Origin: JBAZOY01 sp041648505
GTDB lineage: Bacteria; Desulfobacterota; Syntrophia; Syntrophales; CG2-30-49-12
Assembly: GCA_041648505.1 (NCBI GenBank)
Contig: JBAZOY010000088.1
Coordinates: forward strand, 1-8,061
Length of the DNA stretch: 8,061 nucleotides
Direction: 5' to 3'
The notes under the pieces are model-generated. The model did no database searches. It was not told the DNA's origin and was given only the letters and a program-made list of their open reading frames with translations. The first letter of the stretch is position 1. Every line of letters starts with the position of its first letter. Of the stretch, positions 1-5,176 are shown one piece after another. Made by a program: the position numbers and the translations under genes.

Positions 1-21
1 CACTGCTGTCCCAACGTTAAT
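1..21 (+). repeat. Left terminal inverted repeat of the IS
   Basis: The outer 20 bases, CACTGCTGTCCCAACGTTAA, are the exact reverse complement of 1306-1325. The match continues one more base (21 with 1305) and then breaks. This is the presumed transposase-binding and cleavage end. Confidence 0.93.
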
Positions 22-142
22 TTTTGATATCGTCCTAACTTCATGAAATGTGGTCGTAATTTACCTAAAATGTCATTTATCGATTTGAAATTTTTTCTCC
101 GGATGTGCCAGTCTCTTCCATCAATGAATGAGGAGGCAGCAC

Positions 143-1309
143 ATGAATTACGGGAAAACGATCTTTGCCCAGTTGATGGACTTTGTCCCCACATACGAGT
201 TCCGAAAATGCGTCGATCGATACAACGGCAATCACAAGGTGATCAGCTTCTCATGCTGGGACCAGTACCTCTGCATGGCATTCGCTCAACTCACCTACCG
301 GGAAAGCCTGAGGGATATCCAAATCTGCCTCCGGGCAACCCAGTCCAGACTTTATCATTTGGGCATTCGGGGGAAGGTTTCCCGCAATACCCTCGCGCAT
401 GCAAATCAGACCAGAGACTGGCTAATTTATGCCGACTTTGCTCAAATCCTTATCGCGAAAGCCAGAAAACTTTACGCAGCCGATTCCTTCGGTATCGAAT
501 TGGATCAAGCGGTCTATGCCCTGGACTCTACGACCATCGACCTCTGCCTGGCACTTTTCCCTTGGGCCAAGTTCCGGAAACACAAGGGTGCAGTCAAACT
601 CCATACTCTTCTGGATCTGCACGGGAACATTCCTTCGGTGGTGATCATTACCACGGGGAAAGTTCACGATGTCAATATCCTCGACCAGTTGCTCATCGAG
701 TTGGGAGCCATCTATGTCATGGATCGTGGCTATCTGGATTTTGCCCGCCTCTACAAGATCCACCGAGCATCGGCATTTTTTGTCACTCGGGCAAAAAAAA
801 ACTTCAGCCGAACACGCCTCTACTCCCAGCCCGTGGACAAAGCTACCGGTGTCCAATGCGATCAGATTGTCATCCTCAAGGGACACTATGCGAAAAAGGA
901 TTATCCGGAAAAACTCCGACGCATCCGCTACTTCGATTCAAAGAACAACAAAACGCTTGTGTTTCTGACCAACAACTTTGCCCTGCCAGCCATCACGATT
1001 GCCAACCTCTATCGCTGCCGCTGGCAGGTCGAGCTGTTTTTCAAATGGATCAAGCAGCATCTCAGGATCAAGGCCTTTTATGGCACCACCGAGAATGCAG
1101 TCAAAACTCAGATATGGATCGCCATCTCGGTTTATGTTCTCGTGGCCATTGTGAAGAAAACCTTGAAATTGGACCAAAGTCTCTACACAATTCTACAGAT
1201 TTTAAGTGTGACTCTTTTCGAAAAAACTCCAATTTTTCAGGTACTTTCAAATATCAGCTACACAAACCAGGAGGAACATCCCAGCAACCAATTGAATCTA
1301 TTCGATTAA
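143..1309 (+). CDS. IS4-family DDE transposase
   Basis: This 388-residue transposase would catalyse cut-and-paste movement of the element by binding the terminal repeats. The N-terminal part (about residues 1-90) resembles the DUF4372-type DNA-binding region, and the rest is an RNase H-fold DDE_Tnp_1 domain. The catalytic triad is visible: D128 in ALDSTTID, D194 in VMDRGYLDF, and E297 in the IS4 signature Y(2)R(3)E(6)K, which reads Y290-R293-E297-K304 in YRCRWQVELFFKWIK. The start at 143 is preferred to the in-frame ATG at 128 because AGGAGG at 131-136 lies 6 nt upstream of 143 and downstream of 128. The TAA stop (1307-1309) lies inside the right inverted repeat. There is no frameshift or internal stop, so the enzyme should be functional. 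A 427-codon open frame overlapping it in another frame (43-1326) shows no recognisable family and is taken as a shadow. Confidence 0.95.
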   Translation: MNYGKTIFAQLMDFVPTYEFRKCVDRYNGNHKVISFSCWDQYLCMAFAQLTYRESLRDIQICLRATQSRLYHLGIRGKVSRNTLAHANQTRDWLIYADFAQILIAKARKLYAADSFGIELDQAVYALDSTTIDLCLALFPWAKFRKHKGAVKLHTLLDLHGNIPSVVIITTGKVHDVNILDQLLIELGAIYVMDRGYLDFARLYKIHRASAFFVTRAKKNFSRTRLYSQPVDKATGVQCDQIVILKGHYAKKDYPEKLRRIRYFDSKNNKTLVFLTNNFALPAITIANLYRCRWQVELFFKWIKQHLRIKAFYGTTENAVKTQIWIAISVYVLVAIVKKTLKLDQSLYTILQILSVTLFEKTPIFQVLSNISYTNQEEHPSNQLNLFD

Positions 1310-1325
1310 CGTTGGGACAGCAGTG
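1305..1325 (-). repeat. Right terminal inverted repeat of the IS
   Basis: This is the exact reverse complement of positions 1-21. It contains the transposase stop codon (1307-1309), so the gene ends inside the element's own terminus. The junction with host DNA is at 1325/1326. Confidence 0.93.
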
Positions 1326-1633
1326 AAATTAGACATTAAACCGGCAATAGATGCCAGACTTCTCAACGCGAATGATCAAGCCTTGCAGAAATTTACTCCC
1401 CTGCTATTTTTAGTCTATGGCATAATTTCTCGCCAAAGTCATTCTGCTAAAATATCTGTATTTTTGTACAAAAGGACAGATATCTGCATCAAAAATCATA
1501 GATATTTTAGCAGCTTAAACACTATTTTACAGAAAAATATTCAGAGTAAATGTGTAATAATTTAAGTACAATATACTTAACCTGCCATCTGTGTCATGTC
1601 AAGTGAAAACGGGATCTTTCTGGTGAATATCAC
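1326..1633. other. AT-rich intergenic region between IS and lipoprotein gene
   Basis: No gene is supported in these 308 bases. The only open frame (from a GTG at 1323, inside the inverted repeat, to 1565) has no ribosome-binding site and a composition expected of AT-rich non-coding DNA. The segment holds a nested palindrome (1444-1513, listed separately). It lies downstream of the minus-strand purB-lipoprotein pair, where a terminator would be expected. I see no GC-rich hairpin followed by a T-run in that direction. Confidence 0.6.
1444..1513. repeat. Nested palindrome, 14-bp arms with two inner palindromes
   Basis: CTGCTAAAATATCT (1444-1457) is exactly the reverse complement of AGATATTTTAGCAG (1500-1513). 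Between the arms lie a 12-bp perfect palindrome TTTTGTACAAAA (1462-1473), a 10-bp perfect palindrome CAGATATCTG (1477-1486), and a TTTTT/AAAAA pair (1461-1465 and 1491-1495) that could lengthen the outer stem with small bulges. The segment could fold as a long AT-rich hairpin or a branched cruciform. No T-run follows on either strand, so a standard intrinsic terminator is not supported. It may be a 3'-end stabilising hairpin of the lipoprotein mRNA, a dispersed palindromic repeat, or a MITE-like relic. Confidence 0.7.
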
Positions 1634-2263
1634 TCACTTCCATTCAAGCTCCACCCTTCCCAGTACGCTTACAAAAACAAGTTTTATCTGTTTGCCCTGA
1701 ATATCACCAGACTTTCTATCAAGACCTGCCATAGAGGGAAACTTGAGACTGTAAAACATACCATAATATTGATTAAAGTAAGGATAAAACACTGTAATGA
1801 GGGAAGTGATTTTCTCAATTTTTCTCACCTCGGCCGGATCGATTCTGTTACCGTTTTCATCTAAGACAAATATTGTCCATATAGAATCCTGCCCGCTGAA
1901 ATCATTGGATTGATTTTCCGGTGTGGAGGCATAAAATAAAAATTCAGTAAAATAAGAAGCAAGACCCATCTGCATATCGTTCCTTATTTTCTTTTCTGCG
2001 TCGGTCAGGTGATATATCCTGGCATATTCATTAAGATAGGCATTATTGAATTCCGTTACTTTGTAAGTGGCACTGATATGTACCTTGGTTTCGAACTGAG
2101 AATAAACCGTCTCCGACCTCGTCCACTTGTTCAGGACATCTATGTATTCCTTGGAGATGCCTTTTTCCTTTACAATGTCATTATAGTAATTTTCAACATG
2201 ACTGCAACCGATACAGCATGCAAAAAAAACTACTAAAATCGCTCTTGCAAAAAAATATTTCAT
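1634..2263 (-). CDS. Putative lipoprotein of unknown function
   Basis: This 209-residue protein is not recognised as any named family. The N-terminus has a short basic/aromatic n-region, a hydrophobic core (ILVVFFACC, about residues 9-17) and a lipobox-like C-I-G-C with the acylated cysteine at C20. The residue after it is Ser, not Asp, so sorting to the outer membrane is likely in a diderm. The mature part is charged and soluble with no further membrane segment; its C-terminal half looks beta-rich (for example SIWTIFVLDENG and IKLVFVSVLG). The ATG lies 2 nt beyond the purB stop, and its ribosome-binding site GGAGGA (2269-2274) is formed by the last two Gly codons of purB. The two genes are therefore co-transcribed and probably translationally coupled. 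A link to purine synthesis is not implied by this. The Cys at lipobox -3 is atypical, which slightly lowers confidence in lipidation. Confidence 0.8.
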   Translation of the reverse strand: MKYFFARAILVVFFACCIGCSHVENYYNDIVKEKGISKEYIDVLNKWTRSETVYSQFETKVHISATYKVTEFNNAYLNEYARIYHLTDAEKKIRNDMQMGLASYFTEFLFYASTPENQSNDFSGQDSIWTIFVLDENGNRIDPAEVRKIEKITSLITVFYPYFNQYYGMFYSLKFPSMAGLDRKSGDIQGKQIKLVFVSVLGRVELEWK

Positions 2264-2265
2264 CT

Positions 2266-3561
2266 CTATCCTCCAAATACCCTGTTAAATATAAAATCTA
2301 CGTGTTGCAGAAAATTTTCAATCCTGAATATCGGGACAATATCTTCAGGAGTCAGGTATAACAGAACTTCTCCATCATCTAACAGCAGCTGCTTGAAGTC
2401 TTTACTTTCCTGCCATGATTGCATGGCATTTCTCTGGACAACGCCATAGGCACCTTCCCTGCTCATGCCTTTCTCTATAAGTTTCAAGAGCACCATCTGG
2501 GAAAAAATCACTCCTCTGGTCATATTGAGATTGTCACGCATTTTTTCCGGATAGACAAGAAGGCTGTCTACCATTGTCGTGAACCGGTGCAACATAAAAT
2601 CGAGGATAATAGTGGCATCAGGGGCAATGACTCTTTCCACGGAGGAGTGGCTGATGTCTCTTTCATGCCAGAGGGCTACATTTTCCATGGACGCAAGTGC
2701 ATATGACCTCATCAGGCGCGCCAGACCGGATAAGTTTTCCGAAAGTATAGGATTCCTCTTATGGGGCATGGCCGATGATCCCTTCTGTCCGGAAGAAAAG
2801 AATTCTTCCACCTCACGAACCTCAGTCCTCTGCAATAGTCTGATCTCCTGAGAAAACTTGTCGATTGAAGAGGCAACGATAGCTAAAGTGGAAAAAAATT
2901 CAGCATGGCGGTCTCTCTGAATGATCTGCGACGACACGGGTGCAGGGTTAATGCCTAATTTCTGACAGACGTATTCTTCTACACCGGGATCAACAAATGA
3001 AAAGGTACCCACCGCGCCTGAAATCTTCCCGTAGCTGACAGTTTCCTTTGCCCGGATCATCCTTTCTCTGTTTCTTACCATTTCCTGATACCAGAGAGCC
3101 ATTTTTAAGCCAAAGGTAATTGGCTCGGCATGAATTCCGTGGGACCTTCCGATCATCAAAGTATCTTTATGGGCGAATGCCTTTTTCTTCAGGACAGCCA
3201 ATAATTGATTTATATCTTCTATCAGCATAGCAGCGGCATCTCTTAGAAGAACGGCGAGTGAGGTATCAAGAATGTCCGAAGAGGTAAGCCCCATATGAAT
3301 GAAGCGCCCATCATCCCCTACTCTTTCCGTAACTGAAGTCAAAAAGGCAATAACATCATGCCTGGTCGTCTTTTCGATTTCATCGATTCTCGCTATATTG
3401 AAGGCAGCCTTTGCCTTGATGTTTTTTAAAGATTCCTGAGGTATCTTATCCATCATAGCCATTGCCTCACAGGCTAAGATCTCAATGTCGAGCCACTTCC
3501 GGTATCTGTTCTCAGGGCTCCAAAGCGAACTCATCTTTTCTCTTGCATATCTGGGTATCAA
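2266..3561 (-). CDS. purB: Adenylosuccinate lyase
   Basis: PurB acts twice in purine biosynthesis. It converts SAICAR to AICAR plus fumarate, and adenylosuccinate to AMP plus fumarate. The protein is a cytosolic tetramer of the aspartase/fumarase superfamily. It has 431 residues, the length of the Bacillus subtilis enzyme, and the known catalytic and binding residues fall at the same numbers: H68 (TRHD), H89 (FIHMG), H141 (GRSHG, general acid), S262/S263 in the flexible signature loop GSSAMPHKRNP (261-271), K268 and E275. The TSSD motif is at 93-96. The start codon is TTG (3559-3561): AGGAGG (3575-3570 on the minus strand) is spaced 8 nt from it, and the family-typical MIPRY N-terminus follows. 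The first internal ATG (codon 10) would remove conserved residues. It is followed by the lipoprotein gene after 2 nt. The metallophosphoesterase gene lies 114 nt upstream on the same strand, so purB may have its own promoter. Confidence 0.97.
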   Translation of the reverse strand: MIPRYAREKMSSLWSPENRYRKWLDIEILACEAMAMMDKIPQESLKNIKAKAAFNIARIDEIEKTTRHDVIAFLTSVTERVGDDGRFIHMGLTSSDILDTSLAVLLRDAAAMLIEDINQLLAVLKKKAFAHKDTLMIGRSHGIHAEPITFGLKMALWYQEMVRNRERMIRAKETVSYGKISGAVGTFSFVDPGVEEYVCQKLGINPAPVSSQIIQRDRHAEFFSTLAIVASSIDKFSQEIRLLQRTEVREVEEFFSSGQKGSSAMPHKRNPILSENLSGLARLMRSYALASMENVALWHERDISHSSVERVIAPDATIILDFMLHRFTTMVDSLLVYPEKMRDNLNMTRGVIFSQMVLLKLIEKGMSREGAYGVVQRNAMQSWQESKDFKQLLLDDGEVLLYLTPEDIVPIFRIENFLQHVDFIFNRVFGG

Positions 3562-3582
3562 TTGCTTTCCCTCCTTTCTGTC

Positions 3583-3612
3583 AAACTACTCTTATTTCTT
3601 ATATACTGTCAA
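3583..3612 (-). promoter_or_regulatory. Weak candidate promoter of purB
   Basis: On the minus strand a perfect -35 hexamer TTGACA (3612-3607) is followed after 18 nt by TAGTTT (3588-3583), which matches only three of the six -10 bases. A second TTGACA (3584-3579) sits next to the ribosome-binding site, too close to the start to be a -35 for purB. The two copies share TTGACAG and are 28 nt apart. The -35 supports a promoter here, but the -10 assignment is uncertain. purB could also be read from the gene upstream. Confidence 0.25.
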
Positions 3613-3675
3613 TGGTTTGTCCATAAGTTCATTCTAATTAAGTAAAATACAAAGGCATACTTGCGAAATTTTGGT

Positions 3676-4821
3676 TCATTGCATGTTTTTATGCACCAGA
3701 TCGATGATAGTAACTTCGGGTGGTGATAGAAACCGGATTGGAGGTCCCCATGTTCCTGTCCCCCTGCTTACATAAAGTGATGAGTGTTCCGAAAGGCGGA
3801 AGTGTCCGTTGTGTAAGGGGAAGTAGAAGCGTGTAATTAGGCTGAAAGGAAAAATTTGCCCCTTATGGGTATGGCCGGAGAGCTGTAAATCAAAAAGTTC
3901 AAAAACATCCTTGTCCACAATAGGTTGATGCTTGAGTAAAATGGTAAAATTATTGCGGGGAACCCTTGAAAGCAACTCTTTTTCTGAAATACCTTTGTAA
4001 AGGCCGAAACTCTTTCCGGTTGGATCATCAACACCCACGACATTAATCAATCCGGCTACGGTGACACCTTCCCCCCTTAGTATCGTAAATCCAGCCCGGC
4101 GTGTAAAATCCAAGGCGTGATCAAGGCCTGTATAAAATTCATGATTTCCCGTGATCGCAAATTTTCCGTATACCGGGTTTATCTCTCTTAATAATTGAAA
4201 AATTATCAAAAGGTTATTGCTCTGTGCGTCCAGAAGATCTCCTGTTGATAAAAGCATTTCGGGATCTGCTTTTTTGACTTCTTCGGTTATTCTTCTAAGG
4301 CGCTTTTCTCCAACGATAAGCCCGAGATGAACATCAGATATCTGTGCAATTCTGATTTTACCAACCTCTTCAGGAATCTTGGTAGTTCTTATTACGAGTC
4401 TTTCTGTTTGAATGTTTTTCGCCTCGAAGTAACCATATATATTGATACATAAAGAAATTGTAAGGGGTATAATGAAAGTATAAAAGAGTGAAGGGGTTAG
4501 ATGAGAAAAATTTTTACGGAGGATAAGACCGCCTGCGTACAGGATAAAACGATAGATATCAAAGATAAGGGAAATAAAAAAGAATAAGAAAAGTATCCCC
4601 ATCCATGTGTATCCAACAAAGGACATGATGCGGGCTAAAGAATCACTCCCCCCTCCTTCTACCAATCGGGCGATAAAGGGAGCAAAAATCATTGTTACAA
4701 GGAAAAGAATCAAACAGAAGTCGGCTACGAAACCGGGGTGAATAGCCCCCTTTACCTTTAGAAAAAAATATAAGTGGAACCCAATATAGAGGAGGAAAAA
4801 GAGTAGCAGAAAAGTAGGCAT
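3676..4821 (-). CDS. Membrane-anchored calcineurin-like metallophosphoesterase
   Basis: This 381-residue protein has an N-terminal membrane domain and a C-terminal metallophosphoesterase domain of the YaeI/YkuE-like type. Numbered from the ATG at 4821, hydrophobic segments lie at about 2-22, 34-54, 68-90 and 110-131. The catalytic domain begins near residue 155. Its dinuclear-metal motifs appear in order: D163-x-H165 (SDVHLG), GD195xxD198 (GDLLDA), GN226-H227-E (GNHEF), H298 (KHQP) and GH317-T-H319 (GHTHKGQ). Relatives include UDP-diacylglucosamine hydrolase-like and phosphodiesterase YaeI-like proteins, so a lipid-linked or envelope phosphoester is a plausible but unproven substrate. The ATG at 4821 is chosen because GGAG (4833-4830) is 8 nt upstream of it. 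An in-frame ATG at 4860 would add 13 residues, but its AGGCGG is only about 1 nt away. It is divergent from the aroF operon. Confidence 0.88.
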   Translation of the reverse strand: MPTFLLLFFLLYIGFHLYFFLKVKGAIHPGFVADFCLILFLVTMIFAPFIARLVEGGGSDSLARIMSFVGYTWMGILFLFFFISLIFDIYRFILYAGGLILRKNFSHLTPSLFYTFIIPLTISLCINIYGYFEAKNIQTERLVIRTTKIPEEVGKIRIAQISDVHLGLIVGEKRLRRITEEVKKADPEMLLSTGDLLDAQSNNLLIIFQLLREINPVYGKFAITGNHEFYTGLDHALDFTRRAGFTILRGEGVTVAGLINVVGVDDPTGKSFGLYKGISEKELLSRVPRNNFTILLKHQPIVDKDVFELFDLQLSGHTHKGQIFPFSLITRFYFPLHNGHFRLSEHSSLYVSRGTGTWGPPIRFLSPPEVTIIDLVHKNMQ

Positions 4822-4934
4822 TATCATGTCTCCAGGAACTCTTTGCTCTGATAAGTCCATGCCGCCTTTGAAGATAAAGTAAATTTACTCACCAACATTA
4901 CATAGGAAGTAACACATATCAATAAAATTTTTTC

Positions 4935-4963
4935 TTGACAATACTTTAGAGCTTTGCTTTATT
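4935..4963 (+). promoter_or_regulatory. Sigma-70-like promoter of the aroF operon
   Basis: A consensus -35 TTGACA (4935-4940) is separated by 17 nt from TTTATT (4958-4963), which matches four of six -10 bases. Transcription would start near 4970. That puts the leader peptide and all three attenuator segments in the transcript, with about 180 nt of leader before the terminator's T-run. It is the only good promoter seen between the divergent genes. Confidence 0.65.
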
Positions 4964-5019
4964 AAACAAAAAAGGGGTTGCGCTTTATTATGATGGACAG
5001 AATATTAAAGGGAGAGGAT

Positions 5020-5085
5020 ATGAGATATTACTTTAGCAAATACTACTTTTCCCCCTTGCTCTGCCCATCGTCCTTGAGGAATTAA
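5020..5085 (+). CDS. Aromatic-rich leader peptide of the aroF attenuator
   Basis: This 21-codon ORF begins MRYYFSKYYFS and ends at TAA (5083-5085). Four Tyr and two Phe codons lie within the first 10 codons, as two YYF triplets at residues 3-5 and 8-10; there is no Trp. AGGGAG (5009-5014) lies 5 nt upstream of the ATG. The stretch after the aromatic codons (Leu14-Cys15-Pro16-Ser17) encodes the 5' strand of the antiterminator, so translation and RNA folding compete for the same bases. An in-frame ATGATG at 4990 would lengthen the peptide by 10 residues and place segment 1 inside the reading frame. It has only a distant AAGGGG (4972-4977, 12 nt away), so 5020 is preferred. The peptide probably has no function beyond its translation. 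Confidence 0.82.
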   Translation: MRYYFSKYYFSPLLCPSSLRN

Positions 5086-5108
5086 TATTAAGCTAAATAA
5101 ATAACTTA

Positions 5109-5149
5109 GGCCATGGGCAGATAAAATGATGTCTCCCATGGCTTTTTTT
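5109..5149 (+). terminator. Intrinsic terminator in the aroF leader (attenuator 3:4 hairpin)
   Basis: GCCATGGG (5110-5117) and CCCATGGC (5135-5142) form an 8-bp stem with six G-C pairs. The stem can extend at its base by a G-U and an A-U pair, and in the loop by AGA (5119-5121) with TCT (5132-5134). Seven T residues follow (5143-5149). It lies 27 nt before the aroF start and after the leader peptide stop, so it ends transcription before aroF unless the antiterminator forms. Confidence 0.9.
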
Positions 5150-5162
5150 GTGGGTAATCAAT

Positions 5163-5169
5163 GGAGGAG
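5163..5169 (+). promoter_or_regulatory. aroF ribosome-binding site
   Basis: GGAGGAG lies 7 nt before the ATG at 5177 and fixes that start. The upstream in-frame ATGs (5126, 5129 and 5138) sit in the loop or 3' strand of the terminator hairpin and have no ribosome-binding site, so they are rejected. Confidence 0.88.
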
Positions 5170-5176
5170 TCAAATC

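Larger units (their letters stand above)
1..1325 (+). mobile_element. Complete IS4-family insertion sequence
   Basis: The element is bounded by perfect 21-bp terminal inverted repeats (1-21 and 1305-1325) and holds a single intact DDE transposase gene. Its length (1325 bp), single ORF and transposase signature fit the IS4 family, probably the branch with a DUF4372-like N-terminal domain (ISPepr1-like; subgroup by memory only). The coding part looks more GC-rich than the AT-rich DNA to its right, as expected of an acquired element. The left repeat begins at base 1, so the left target-site duplication, and any outward extension of the repeat, cannot be seen. The right flank begins AAATTAGAC. 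The intact gene and perfect repeats suggest the copy is recent and potentially active. Confidence 0.93.
4991..5149 (+). promoter_or_regulatory. Tyr/Phe-responsive transcription attenuator of aroF
   Basis: Three overlapping pairings are visible. Segment 1 (4991-5001) can pair with segment 2 (5060-5070): 10 of 11 positions pair, one of them G-U, with one A-C mismatch. Segment 2 (TCTGCCCAT, 5060-5068) pairs perfectly over 9 bp with segment 3 (ATGGGCAGA, 5113-5121), the antiterminator. Segment 3 (GCCATGGG, 5110-5117) pairs perfectly over 8 bp with segment 4 (CCCATGGC, 5135-5142), followed by seven T residues, the terminator. Pairings 2:3 and 3:4 share 5113-5117 and exclude each other. The leader peptide's Tyr and Phe codons lie at 5026-5034 and 5041-5049, just upstream of segment 2. 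By analogy with trp and phe attenuators, a ribosome stalled for charged tRNA-Tyr or tRNA-Phe would block 1:2 and leave 2 free for 3, giving read-through. Normal translation, or none, would permit 1:2 and hence termination. The mechanism is inferred; the pairings are seen. Confidence 0.85.

Noticed and set aside
43..1326. A 427-codon open frame covering the whole transposase gene in another frame
   Set aside because: It has no recognisable family and no ribosome-binding site, while the overlapping frame encodes an intact IS4 transposase with a full DDE signature. The long open frame is a by-product of that gene's composition.
1323..1565. An 80-codon ORF from GTG 1323
   Set aside because: The start lies inside the IS terminal repeat, there is no ribosome-binding site, and the frame runs through the palindrome. 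It looks like chance in AT-rich DNA.
1598..1621. Similarity of TGTCAAGTGAAAAC near 1598 to TGTCAAGTGGGAAC near 6419
   Set aside because: The match is short and imperfect, with no shared structure or position relative to genes, so it is probably chance.
1622..1633. Small hairpin GTGA/TCAC just after the lipoprotein stop as its terminator
   Set aside because: The stem is only about 4 bp with a 3-nt loop and no T-run follows on the minus strand.
4895..4922. Minus-strand promoter for the metallophosphoesterase (TTGATA 4922-4917, TAATGT 4900-4895)
   Set aside because: The spacing is 16 nt but the -10 matches only three of six bases. A better -10 (TGTAAT) has only a 14-nt spacer. Neither is strong enough to list.
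5126..5176. An N-terminal extension of AroF by 17 residues from ATG 5126
   Set aside because: The extension would start in the terminator loop and run through its 3' arm and T-run, with no ribosome-binding site. GGAGGAG before ATG 5177 and the length match to the 338-residue T. maritima enzyme favour 5177.
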